From Watersipora subatra (taxonomy: Eukaryota; Bryozoa; Gymnolaemata; Cheilostomatida; Watersiporidae): 64,000 bases of DNA. The notes under the pieces were generated by a model. The model had not been told where the DNA came from. It made no database searches and saw only the letters and a program-made list of their open reading frames with translations. The stretch's first letter is position 1; each line of letters starts with the position of its first letter. The translations under genes were made by a program, and so were the position numbers. Location of the stretch: contig NC_088709.1 of assembly GCF_963576615.1 (NCBI RefSeq), forward strand, positions 21,345,243-21,409,242, in the 5' to 3' direction. This document shows positions 24,204 to 36,099 of this stretch, one piece after another.

Positions 24204-24600
24204 ACTAGCTGTGCTACCCGGTGCTGCCCGGGTAATAAGAAAGTTGATTTGATTGATTGGACAGAAAATTGATTTGTATTTAACATATAACAACATTTAC
24301 TATTCTAACTTTCAAACTACATATCATAAGATAAGTGTTTTGTGTAGTCTAAATAAATTAAGAGAATAATGAAAACAACTGTAAAGGTTTTAACACTTTG
24401 CCAAACAACTGTAACTTTCAAGCTATTAGCCTGGCACATTGCCAATGGAAAATTCCAGTAAGCTGCTAGGCTTCTTGTGACGGTACTCCGTGACATTGCG
24501 TCAGTATTGTTGTCCAGCTGCAGTTATTCTAATAATAGCTATAGCCGGAATGCAGACAGACATACACACGGACATACTTTAAGAAATATATATATAGATT
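24204..24600 (+). repeat. Head-to-tail copy joining family C head and SINE-like tail
   Basis: Starts actagctgtgctacccggtg and carries the family C body to about 24430. It continues through ttagcctggcacattgccaa to a tagctatagccggaatgcag tail and TATATA. This links the two repeat types into one roughly 400-bp element. Confidence 0.65.
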
Positions 24601-27600
24601 GGTTAATTATTCACCAGTGGTTGGGCTGTTGGAACTTCAATATCTTTTGATATGCAAAAGTTTGTTCAGCATTGAGGGAGAATTCTCTAATAGTCATGCT
24701 TGAGTTTCTGTGGCTTCGATAGAAGGTAAGAATGACTACTGCGGTAATAGAGAGGGTTGAAGTTCTGATATAAATTATTGGTTCAAAGAATTGTTCATAA
24801 GTTTGATAACCTACAGTGAAATCAGACATAAAAGTTGTCTGCTTACTGTACTAATGACAACTATGGAGGCAAAAACAAGCGTTTATATTGTGTTGAATTG
24901 TAAGTAAAACCCTATTTATTGGCTATTTACAATCTGCTGCTCAAATTAAAAAAAAAACTTTCTTCAAGCACTCGGTAAACGTATTATAGATTTCCCTATT
25001 GCTGCCACCTCCATATTATTCAGTTTAATCAATGAGCTAAAGCAGCCATGTGAAACACTGAAGTTCACCAATGTAAGTATTTAAGGAACACAGGCATAAC
25101 TTCATGGTGCACTGGTGACTAAATAACCGTTTTAGAAAGACTTTGATGAGTTGTTAGCTATCAATAAACCAACAGGTTAAAGTGCTGATTTATTTATTTT
25201 CTAAGCTTTCAGGGTATTTACCTGTTCTTTTTACTTACACTCAAAGTAATCTAATGTAACAAAAAGTGAAAGAATACAAAGGCTAATTACACAACACCAT
25301 GGCTAATCAATGCCCAAATCTGTGTAGACAGCTGATTACTCGATACAACAAGGACACTCTGTCAGCAAATTCAGCAGGTACTTTATATCGACACTCCAAA
25401 CCAGTTCCCAAAAATTGTAAAATTAAAGAAAAGAAGGTGAATTAATTGGGAGAGAAGAAGATTATATGTATTGAAATATATGTGATGTGTCTGTAGCCAT
25501 ATGAAGACAGTAAAAATTGGATGATCTCACTGATAGTTGATAGTTGTGTGTGCCATAGTATGGTATGCCATCTAGTTTATTCTTGTGAGCAAAGGAAGCT
25601 AAGAGACAGTCGGCAAAATTGTTAGATTGAAAATATTTTAGCTTTTTTAATGAGTTAGACAGCATGGTTGTAGAATAAAATGAATAAAGTTTTTCCTAAA
25701 CTGGTAATATTTTGGCAGGTTTGTAGTTGATGCTTCATTCCAAACTCTTAAGAAGTATACAATTTACTATTGACAAAACTATTGTAAGACAAAATTAGCA
25801 GACTTTATAGAAAACATAATGAATTTTGATGGCTCATTCCCAAGCTAACCTTAATGGTACTTGAAGGTATTTTATACGTAAAGGCCAATTTAATTTATCA
25901 ACAATGGTCATATCAAGGAAATTTATGGACCAAAACTTAAACAGGGTATCAGAGATTTAAAATGTTTGGGATTGCCATTTCATGCTGATTAAACTAAAAT
26001 TGATTGTAATAAAATGTTCATCACTATAACTAAATAATGTAGACTGTATTTTCAGTAATCACTATATTATGTGTAATATCTGCAGAGGTGTCAGGGTTGA
26101 TACATTCACTTATACGGCTGCCCAGAACAGCTTATTTGTTAACTACAAAAACTCTTTCAATTGAATCACTTTAATGTGTCTAGTTACAGTGCACGAAAAG
26201 CAAATAAACAGGATCGCTTTTTAGTTCAACCCAACTCTACAATTTCATCAAATTTCTTCCCTATCGCAGCCCAAATATAATTGTCTGATGATTGCTATGT
26301 AAACAACCAATGGAATGAAATCAACCATTCAATTTTGTCTACTTTGTTTTTTCGGGAAGCCTTTAGCTCATTTTAGCTGATGAGTAGCATATTTTAGTTT
26401 GTCCTTTTTAGTATGGTTAATGCTTTGTTTCATTATTTTAAAAGGAGACTGATCTTAGAGTGGGAAAGTCGTTTTGTAAAAGTGTCTCATTCCATGAGTC
26501 ACTTTTTCTGTTTTACTTAGCAAAACTCCTGAATGTGGTAGGCTTAAGAATACTCAGCTAATTTATTGGACAGTCTACGTCAACTGTGGACCAAAGTCTA
26601 ATTAACAAACTGTAACAAATAAGATACACTAAGCTATAGGTCATACTTTAATTTGTAAAAAAACACAGAAGATTTCAAGTTCAATTCAAGGTTAAATACA
26701 AAGTAGGCCTACTACAATATTTAAGCATTAAACTGTTTTATGCTCATTATTGAAGATCTAGAACTAAGCTGAATTTTTATGCGCATATTATATACAATAA
26801 TTAGTTGCTATATATATATTAATATATCAATTATATATATTATAGATAATATATAATATTATTTATATATTATCTATAATATATATATTTCGACTCCATC
26901 TTTATAAATATAGGGCGCTTGTGGGTTCTCTATGTATAGGGGTGTGCAATTAGCTAAACATGAGAGCTTCACATTCCACGTGTCCACCATACAAAATTTT
27001 AGACTCCATACTTCTAATTTTTGTCTGGATTAGGGCACATCATAGTACATGAAAACTGAGTCAAGGAGAGTCTACTGTTGTTGGATAAAGTTTTCATACA
27101 CATTTTAATGTTTCCAGGTTACGAAAACCGAACCCTTGCCTCGTAATAAGAGAATTTGGGTTTTATGCAAAATTGTTTTATTTGATTCATTCGTAAGTTT
27201 TTAGTAAAATTATAATGTCTTCCACATTTTGCTGAAAGAGGCATAGGAAGATAACTTCCAGTTCATATGTATGTAAAACTACTAAAGGAATGCATATCCC
27301 TTAAACCCCGTCATGTAAAAGATGTTCTCTCAACATTTCTGTTGTAACTCCAATTCTCTATACACAAATCTTTTTTTTCCTTTTACCAAACTAGGAGAAT
27401 CAAATGCAACTCTAGTGGAAAAATTGCCCAACACTCAAGACAACAAGCTAAGCTTGAAATAAGTGTATCAAAACACCTTACCTAACTGTGCAGGCTCTTC
27501 CCACTGTCTTAGTAATACTATTAAGAATAGTTAGGGGATTGAAAGATAAGCAAATATTTCAAAAACCTTACTAAAAGAATAAAAAAACTAGATAGAACAT

Positions 27601-30440
27601 CTACTAGTCAAGTAAAGGAATTTGTATTAATTTAATGAATTTGTGAAGCCAGTGTTAGCAACTAACTTTACTGGCTGTTCATACAGAATGCTTCCCTTTA
27701 GCCTAGGATACCACAAAGTGTAGTTGCCTGTTATGATAGAATGAATTGCGTACCAAACCTTAGCCATGAGCAATCATATTCTAGGTCAAAGGTACATTAT
27801 AATAGCCTCATCAAACCTATCTACATAGTCAACTATTGCCAACAGATGGTTCTCTGGGAAATTCTTGGGTTTCATGATGGTAATGAGCAGAGGTTTATCC
27901 CTTCACTCATACTAAGGTCAAGGTCTCTTAGTGAGATCCGCTTCGGGAAACAAAGCAGGGAGGAAAGAAACAAGAGGCATTTTATCAAAGCTGACTAATA
28001 ATTAGTTATTAATGATAAAGCTAAACTCTGGAGTTACAAAATCTCTGTTAGCTTTGAGCACTGCAAGCAAGGATCTTATGTATGAATAATATTTCAAGAT
28101 GTCAAATTAGGGATGATTTATATCACATAATTTATAATGGCGTGTAAAGCATTCGGCGTGCTGTTGGCACACCTTCCTATTAATGATGACCTTGCTTTAT
28201 TGTAATGCCAATAGAAATAATATCAGTATAAAGCTAAGACATCAAGCTTCAATTTCATGTAATGTTTGTCTTTGTAGGCCCACCCAGTCTAGAGATATAA
28301 GAGTTTGAATGAGATCCTTTCCTAAAATACTCAGATTGAAGAAAAGTACGATTTGTGAGGTGTATAGTCGGGCATGGGCCGAGTCTACAAGCGATAAATA
28401 TATGATCTTTTCTTTAGCCATTCACTAGCGCAAAATCTTTTTGTATGGGTTATAATATATGTTCTCTCTAACCAACTACATATTTGTCTGCAAACTCGAA
28501 GATTCTCTTTGTGATAGAAATCACTCTGAAAGCACTGAATTGGCACGATCTATTGAATAACGACGGAATTATACCACGGCTTTTAGTTCCAGGGAGGGCA
28601 CTTTAGCGTTTCTTGAACATCAGTTAGTAAAACTTCAGGGCAGACAGGTTATGGTTAGAGATGTCAAGCACCGCTAGAGCTATGCTGCTGAGGAAGATAT
28701 GAGAATGTAGGTGTATCTATGTTTAAGTTTCTTCTAACTATAAACTAATAATAATAATACTATAATTACTAACAATACTCTAAACTGAAATAAATAAAAA
28801 AATTTACTAGCCATCAATACATAAAATTTTGAACAATAATAATTTTCGTCTATCATCAATCATCATTTGATCACTTATTCCTTACAGTTCCTGTTGCCAT
28901 TCTGATGCATACACTGTCCAGATCCTGTGAGCATTTAATTTATTTATCCCAAATTCAATATTTATTACAAAAATCATTGCTCAATCGATTGTAAGTCAAT
29001 CAGTCATTTGCAATTTGTTGTCTCTAGTTTTAAAAGTTTTATTTTTGTTTATCATGACACCTATAGACACCTATTATGACACCTATAGACAAGTGTCTTG
29101 AAAAGGTAAGAGCAATCTAGCAACCAGAAGCTAAGAGATTTGAGGTCAATAATAATGATTGTTTTTAGTATCAAATAATATGTATGATTTTATGTAGCTA
29201 TTAATCCAATACTTTCAGGACCTCATCGCTAGTTGCTGGCTTAATTTAAACTCTAACTAGCTGAAAGCTTTAGCTATAAGCCAGGTAGCTAGTTTAAATT
29301 ATCTCTGGCTGTTTTTAGCTTATGATTTAAATTTAATGACTAGAGTTCATGCTCACTTCTGACTTGTAGAAATTTTGAGGAAAGTTGATTGATTAATGCC
29401 AACCTTGTTTCCATTAAATCTCAAATAAACAAAGCTTGAAATTATTGGCTTGACTTATTTATGCTTTGGTTAAACATTTGAATTGTTCATTTTGTAATTT
29501 TACTCTCTCAATCAAGCTTTAGATAGGTCTCATGTGTGTTACAGAAGTGGAGAAAATTAAAGACCTCATAAAACCAGGTTCATTGAGAAAAGCTTATTAT
29601 AACTACTACCACAACCATGACAAGTTTTGTGACTAAATGGATTTGTATTGCAGCTGTTTTCACTAGATGGTTTATATCTTCCAAAGAAGTTCAGTAAGTT
29701 ATTAAAAGATCTAAAAAGTTGAATGTTGTGTTTGTAATGAAGTATCCAGAGCAAAATGTTTGAAGCCATCTGACCGACTGCAAGAAAATGTGATCTACAA
29801 CATAGTACGTAGACAAAGGAAATTATGTGCCTACAGATCATTGGTATATTGGACATACTCAGATCGTCTTAAAAGAGCAGAGCGTTGACCATTACCAGAA
29901 AAATGGAAGGAAACTTTCAACGAAGACTATTCATTAAATTAAACTTTTTTGTCTTGTAAAAACTATTGATGAAATAATAATGTTAAAGATATCGTAAAAC
30001 ATATTCTTAAAAATTACTACGGAAAATAGCAATCACATAATCATTAATGAAAAATGAATTGCAGAAAATATTAAATGCATCTTAGCCTCCTTGCTAAGCG
30101 TGTCAGAAACTTGTTTGATAGGTTTTACAAAGTTGTGATCAGAGCTATATTGGCGGTTCTTTTGCTTAGCTTGACTCAATTCCAACTGATCAAATATGAT
30201 GTGACGGTCAAAAAGCTCTAAGCTTCGCAGGACTAAGTGAAAACGGACACTGTCACAAAATCCTGTCTTGCCTGCTCAACCATGAACAAAGTTATGTACA
30301 AATACACTCATACAATCGACGCAAATGCGATGGTTGCATAACCTTCCTAAGGCGTGTCAGTCACACCACAGTTCACAAACCACGTGCTTATGATTATTAA
30401 CCCTTTGCATGACAAGTTTATTTTCAAAGTTCCTCTTCTT
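24601..30440. other. Gene-poor stretch
   Basis: No frame longer than 96 codons and no recognisable domain. 26815-26890 is an AT palindrome (ttatagataatatataatat mirrored). The region 29540-29860 has a minus-strand frame with a C-x2-C-like HGCGSS but no matching family. Confidence 0.45.
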
Positions 30441-30476
30441 GTGGGCAAAATATTTGCAAATAATTGTTGTTTTTTG

Positions 30477-30690
30477 TTCGCTATTTCGGTCGTAACTCAA
30501 AAAGCATTTTTTTGCTTTTTGTGAACCATACATTAAAATGATCAAGAGAAATTCCTTTACCAAATGACACTAATACAAATAATACGTCAATATAAACTAA
30601 ATTTTTAGAAAAGATTTTTTGAGGAAATTGTTGATGCTTTAGGTTCGCTATTTTGGTCATAACTCAAAAACCGTTTGACTTGGCTGACAC
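30477..30690. repeat. Diverged direct repeat
   Basis: ttcgctatttcggtcgtaac at 30477 recurs as ttcgctattttggtcataac at 30645, each followed by tcaaaaa. Confidence 0.6.
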
Positions 30691-31380
30691 ATTCCTTCGT
30701 GAAGTACCAGAAGCAAATTATAGATGTCCTCTTATATTGAAACATTGCTGCACACACCTTCCCAATTATGTCTACTCGGCCTTGGTCTACGCTGCGCTTC
30801 TTGTTGAGCTCTTGCATGGAGGCCAAGCAAATGGATACTTAGTATCTTCAGAATTAGCGGCAGCAGCAAAGTAGAGGACACTATACATAAAAGAGTTGCT
30901 CTTATTTTTATAGCTTATAACTTGCGCTATATATAAAAGGTTTTATTTCATTGCATCAACAATTGAGAACTCCGCCAGAAGAAAGAGAGAGTGAACTAAT
31001 TTACTTTGCTTAGTTATCTTAAGCTGCATTCACACCAGCCAATTTGCAAACGGTGTTTTTGTGGCCGATCTCTGAACGATTCCGAAGGAGCTATCAACCT
31101 GATTTTTTCCATTCACATCAGTACAAGTTTGGCCCAAGAGTAGGCAATTCTGCCATTTTTATTTGCACAGTCAGATAACTTTTGCTGATATATTTTTAGT
31201 GAGTCATGCTTTAGCATTTTGTTAACAGTTTCTTACAAAATTTCTCGTATGATCTTTTGCTAACAGGATCTCCTTCAATTACTATAGCAACGGCGTCATT
31301 AATTATCAGAAACTGAAGAAGGAATAGGCATAAAGCACTAAGAATTGTTTGGATATTTATTTTCCTTGCTACCAGAAACT

Positions 31381-32725
31381 CTAGAGGAGCTTTGCAAAGT
31401 ATTGTTCCTGATTTATACTATTTACATCCGGTTCCAGAATACGAGGAACCTTTGCAAAGTATTTTTCCTGATTTATACTGTCTACATCTGGTACCAGAAT
31501 ACGAGGAGCCTTTGCAAAGTATTTTTTTGGTTTATACTGTCTACATCTGGTGCCAGAATACGAAGAACCTTTGTAAAGTATTTTTTCTAGTTTATACTGT
31601 CTACATCCGGTGCCAGAATACGAGGAACCTTTGCAAAGTATTGTTCCTGATTTATACTGTCTACACCCGGTGCCAGAATACGAGGAACCTTTGCAAAGTA
31701 TTGTTCCTGATTTATACTGTCTACATCCGGTGCCAGAATACGAGGAACCTTTGCAAAGTATTGTTCCTGATTTATACTGTCTACATCCGGTGCCAGAATA
31801 CGAGAAACCTTTGCAAAGTATTGTTCCTGATTTATACTGTCTACATCTAGTGTCAGAATACGAGAAACCTTTGCAAAGTATTGTTCCTGATTTATACTGT
31901 CTACATCCGGTGCCAGAATACGAGGAACCTTTGCAAAGTATTGTTCCTGATTTATACTGTCTACATCCGGTGCCAGAATACGAGAAACCTTTGCAAAGTA
32001 TTGTTCCTGATTTATACTGTCTACATCCGGTGCCAGAATACGAGAAACCTTTGCAAAGTATTGTTCCTGATTTATACTGTCTACATCTGGTGCCAGAATA
32101 CGAGAAACCTTTGCAAAGTATTGTTCCTGATTTATACTGTCTACATCCGGTGCCAGAATACGAGGAACCTTTGCAAAGTATTGTTCCTGATTTATACTGT
32201 CTACATCCGGTGCCAGAATACGAGGAACCTTTGCAAAGTATTGTTCCTGATTTATACTGTCTACATCTAGTGTCAGAATACGAGAAACCTTTGCAAAGTA
32301 TTGTTCCTGATTTATACTGTCTACATCCGGTGCCAGAATACGAGAAACCTTTGCAAAGTATTGTTCCTGATTTATACTGTCTACATCCGGTGCCAGAATA
32401 CGAGGAACCTTTGCAAAGTATTGTTCCTGATTTATACTGTCTACATCTAGTGTCAGAATACGAGAAACCTTTGCAAAGTATTGTTCCTGATTTATACTGT
32501 CTACATCCGGTGCCAGAATACGAGAAACCTTTGCAAAGTATTGTTCCTGATTTATACTGTCTACATCCGGTGCCAGAATACGAGAAACCTTTGCAAAGTA
32601 TTGTTCCTGATTTATACTGTCTACATCCGGTGCCAGAATACGAGAAACCTTTGCAAAGTATTGTTCCTGATTTATACTGTCTACATCTGGTGCCAGAATA
32701 CGAGAAACCTTTGCAAACTACTTTA
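31381..32725 (+). repeat. 60-bp minisatellite, about 22 copies
   Basis: The unit begins cgaggaacctttgcaaagta and repeats every 60 bp, diverging only at the left edge. Because 60 is a multiple of three, two + frames stay open. One gives a 373-residue repeat (EYEEPLQSIVPDLYCLHPVP), the other NTRNLCKVLFLIYTVYIRCQ. Unit variants change amino acids as readily as silent sites, so coding is not supported. It ends about 100 bp before the HARBI1-like pseudogene. Confidence 0.9.
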
Positions 32726-32821
32726 GGATGAATGTTGTTTTGAAGTGTTACTTCGTAAGGTTTCTCATTATATAGGTTTTACATGTGTTATATTTATAGA
32801 TTTCTTAACATTTGATGTGAT

Positions 32822-34038
32822 ACAGTGATGCGACAAGCAATTTCCCTACAGTAAAGACGAGCAGTCACTCTTCGATATCTGACCACTGGTTGTAGCTACG
32901 CAGAGCTGTATTACAATTTTAGAATATCAATTTCACCGAATTCCTGAGACATTCTACGCAATTGCTTTTGCAATTAAGGAGACATGGAGAACAATCAGTG
33001 GTAAAATTTCTCACAAATGGAACATCCCTAATGCTCTTGGAGCCCTTGATAAAAATCACATTGTGATGAACAGGCCAAGGCATGCTGGAAGTTACTACCA
33101 CAACTGCAAAGGCACAAAAAGCATTGTACTCATGGCTGCATGCGGGACTGATGATTAGTAGGCATATGTAGGCCTGATTAAAATTAATAAGTTTTTCAAA
33201 TAAAAACCATCAAAAACTAACTGACTGTTATTTTTCAGGTCAATGTTTTCTTGTAGCTATCATCGTTTCAGGCTCATAGAATGCTAAAATCTTTTATCCA
33301 ATTTTTTGTATTTGTCTTCAAATTTTGCAAGTTTAATTTGACTTTGTTTTTTAGTTTTAGCTATGCGGATGTCGGAGCAAATGGTTGGGTTTGGGATGGT
33401 GGTGGGTGAAACATGTTCTTTATTTACAGGCCTACAAAAAACAACTTACATATGCTTCTACCATCTCCTCTTCCAAGGTTAGAAAAAATTCTGTCGCATG
33501 TCTTATTAGCAGATGAGTCTTTCCCTCTTAAATCATATCTTATGAGACCAAACCCATGGAGAGAGTTCAACCATGACGAAAGGGTAAATAAAAAATGATG
33601 CCAGCCTACAGTCTATCCTTGATTGGTCTCAATATGATTAGCAAAAATTCTCGTTACCATTCAAGATCATTTTTTTAATTTGTAGATATACAACTACCAT
33701 TACCTTAAACTTGGCAGCTCATTGAAAATGCCTTTGGAATTTTGGTAGCAACGTTGTAAGTGTTTGGTAATAAAACGGCATTGCAACCAAACAAAGTCAC
33801 AATAGCCACTTGTACACTGCACAATTTTCTAATAGCCCGCTACCAGATATCACCAATCAGCGCAGACACTAAACATGGGCTTGGAAACTGGTGTAACTTT
33901 CTTCGCTTCGCTATTGGAGAGTTGAACAATGTTGCCAGACAGGCTCCTGACTGCGCAAGATCAGGGATCAGTGATGAGTATTGACAGTATTTTAACAACG
34001 AGGGGGCAGTTGAAGGGCAAGAAGACATGATTCAGTAA
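32822..34038 (+). pseudogene. PIF/Harbinger (HARBI1-type) transposase, broken
   Basis: Segments in order: LRYLTTGCSYAELYYNFRIS; after frameshifts, WNIPNALGALDKNHIVMNRP, SYYHNCKGTKSIVLMAA, YADVGANGWVWDGG, DESFPLKSYLMRPNP, NHDER/IYNYHYL, IENAFGILVA, PNKVTIATCTLHNFLI and YFNNEGAVE. These are the DDE nuclease blocks, including the first Asp (GALD), the second (DVGANG) and the Glu of ENAFG. Frameshifts and stops break it. GT-AG introns seem preserved at 33585-33686 (GACGAAAG|gtaaat ... ttgtag|ATATAC) and possibly 33160-33240. The N-terminal part is missing or replaced by the 60-bp array. Confidence 0.85.
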
Positions 34039-35146
34039 ATCACATATTATTGTTATAGTATTGTAAAAGGCGCTGCTCGGTCTTTCACGGCACATTAGCT
34101 AATTCCTCTTTTTCAGGCTCAGAAATAATAACGCATGAGATTAGAGTACTTTAGTATATATTTGCATATAACAGGTGCAGGCGCAGCCAATGGCTACTCT
34201 GCCATCTCAAAATAAAGTGTCAGCCTTTTATATGGTTGACCTACAACAGCAACAAGTATTACATAAGATAGCATGGTCAAACTCGTGATGGCGATTACCT
34301 AAGTTGTGGTAAGGCGTTATTTAATACAAAAGGAAAATGAACTGCTAAATATAGGTATACTTGCATAACACCTACTGCTACCAAAGATTACTAAAATAAA
34401 GTATAGGTTTTTCCTAAAATGTAGCCGACATTGTCCATCTTACTACGGCCACCACAGTATTTACTACATTAAATGAAGAGTAAATAAGTAAGAAAATGCA
34501 GTAAATGAAATAGTAATTGTCAACCAATATGGAGAGTTGAGACCGAACAGCTTGGGTGTGGTGTGTGATGGTTCAGGTGACGAAATGATAATGGTTAAAA
34601 AGGGGCGGGCTGGAATTGAGCTGGTTACTGTAGCTAATACGGAGCTGGCTATGTCTCGGGTAAAGATGGAGCAGGGTGGGGTTGAGTTTGTAGGAGTTAA
34701 TAAGAGGAGGGCTGGGATTAAGCAGGTGGTATGACTTTGGTGTAATTTTATCTGTCTGAAATGAGTGATTGAACAAAAGTTCTTGAATTTTTAACTGTGT
34801 TTCTTTTAACATAGTTTCTATCATTGGTTATTAGACAAAGTGATTCACGAACATGCCAGCCAAATGACAGGCTATTGTCCATTGGCTGACACTGATAGCT
34901 AGCAACTGTCTAACTGGCTGCAAGTCTTTGCTAGCGGCTCATTTGCCCTGGAGTCCTTGTTTTCCGTCACTATTCGCTTTACTCTTTTGTCTATTTGATG
35001 TGGCAATGTGAAGTTCCAGATCTTTTTTGTATTTTCATATTCTAAAATCTACCATCTATACGTTCTTAGAAATAACAAAAAGATGTTACAGAAAATTTAA
35101 CTCTATATTATAAAAAACTATGCATCAGAACAACAGAAACCGGAAA
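34039..35146. other. No gene seen
   Basis: 34540-34735 is G-rich with loosely repeated gggctggaattgag-type words. No Harbinger 3' terminal inverted repeat was found here. Confidence 0.4.
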
Positions 35147-35340
35147 TTATTTGGTATAGTATTGCACCTCAATACTTGGTGTGGCTAGAGAGTTGCTTTC
35201 AGCAGGTGTCTTGTAATATGATCTAGATCGTTTGGCAACCTCTACATGATCAGTAGAGAACAAGCATTCAGCAGGTGTCTTGTAATATGATCTAGATGGT
35301 TTGGCAACCTCTACATGATCAGTAGAGAACAAGCATGAGT
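35147..35340 (-). repeat. 69-bp tandem duplication in an open frame
   Basis: Two units of exactly 69 bp (starts 35201 and 35270) are nearly identical. On the minus strand they read CLFSTDHVEVAKRSRSYYKT twice, ending SIEVQYYTK and stop. It could be the last exon of the gene starting at 36087 or 36099, but splice phase with that exon does not fit directly. Confidence 0.4.
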
Positions 35341-35912
35341 TATAAAATTTCTACAATTTTGGTTTTGCTGCATTAGATCCTGACCTGGTCTGGCTTTCTA
35401 ATAGCAACTTTAACCCTACAAGCTGTTTCCTAATCAAAGAATACTTGAAGTTTGCTTTTCTAAAAATAACAATAATAATAATGGTAGATATTAATAATAA
35501 AGATAATTGTATTTAAATCAAAAGTATATAAACATATTTATTGACTATTTAATACACCAGCTTGCAACAAATTATGTTTATAACAATAATAATGATAATA
35601 AGTTATAATTTTAGGTTCTGGACTAGTATATGTAATGTTGTTTATCAAACATATAAATAACGTAAATAAGAAATCCAATTTATTTGCCAATATTTTCCTA
35701 GAAGCAAAACCTTTTGTCTTTATGTTTGTGTTTGAGTAGGTTTGGAGCAAAATCAAATGCAATGTGTTCTTGTTATGCTAGTTACAGTTTAAACTGAATC
35801 TAGATCCTCAACAAGCTGAGAGTGTATATATTTAAAACTATAAGATGGCCAATATTAAGGGTTGGGATACCAGACAAGCGCTGAAAAATTAGGGCATAAT
35901 CCTAAGACTTAC

Positions 35913-36099
35913 CGGTGAGCCCAAGCAAAGCTTCCGGCTCTTTTAGCTTTTCTTTCCGTTTGGTATAATACTCCAGAAGAATTGGGTCAAAGGTTTGAGG
36001 CCTACTTCGAAGCTCCTCAATGAAAAAGAACTTAGTAACACCTTGAGGGGCGCTATCAATAGAGCTATTACTCGCACTTAAAGCCATGACAAAAAACAT
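35913..36099 (-). CDS. Candidate first exon of an unidentified gene
   Basis: The minus-strand frame starts at 36099 or, with better context, at 36087 (gtcATGG). It reads MALSASNSSIDSAPQG, then FFFIEELRSRPQTFDP, ILLEYYTKRKEKLKEPEALL and GLT, plus one base, before the consensus donor gtaagt. Base composition is richer in G and C than the surroundings, and the charged helical sequence looks like real protein. Not recognised. Downstream exons could not be assembled with matching phase. Confidence 0.6.

Noticed and set aside
31610..32731. 373-residue open frame with 20-residue repeats as a protein gene
   Set aside because: The 60-bp period keeps two frames open automatically. Unit variants are not biased to silent changes, and no start context or flanking coding sequence supports it.
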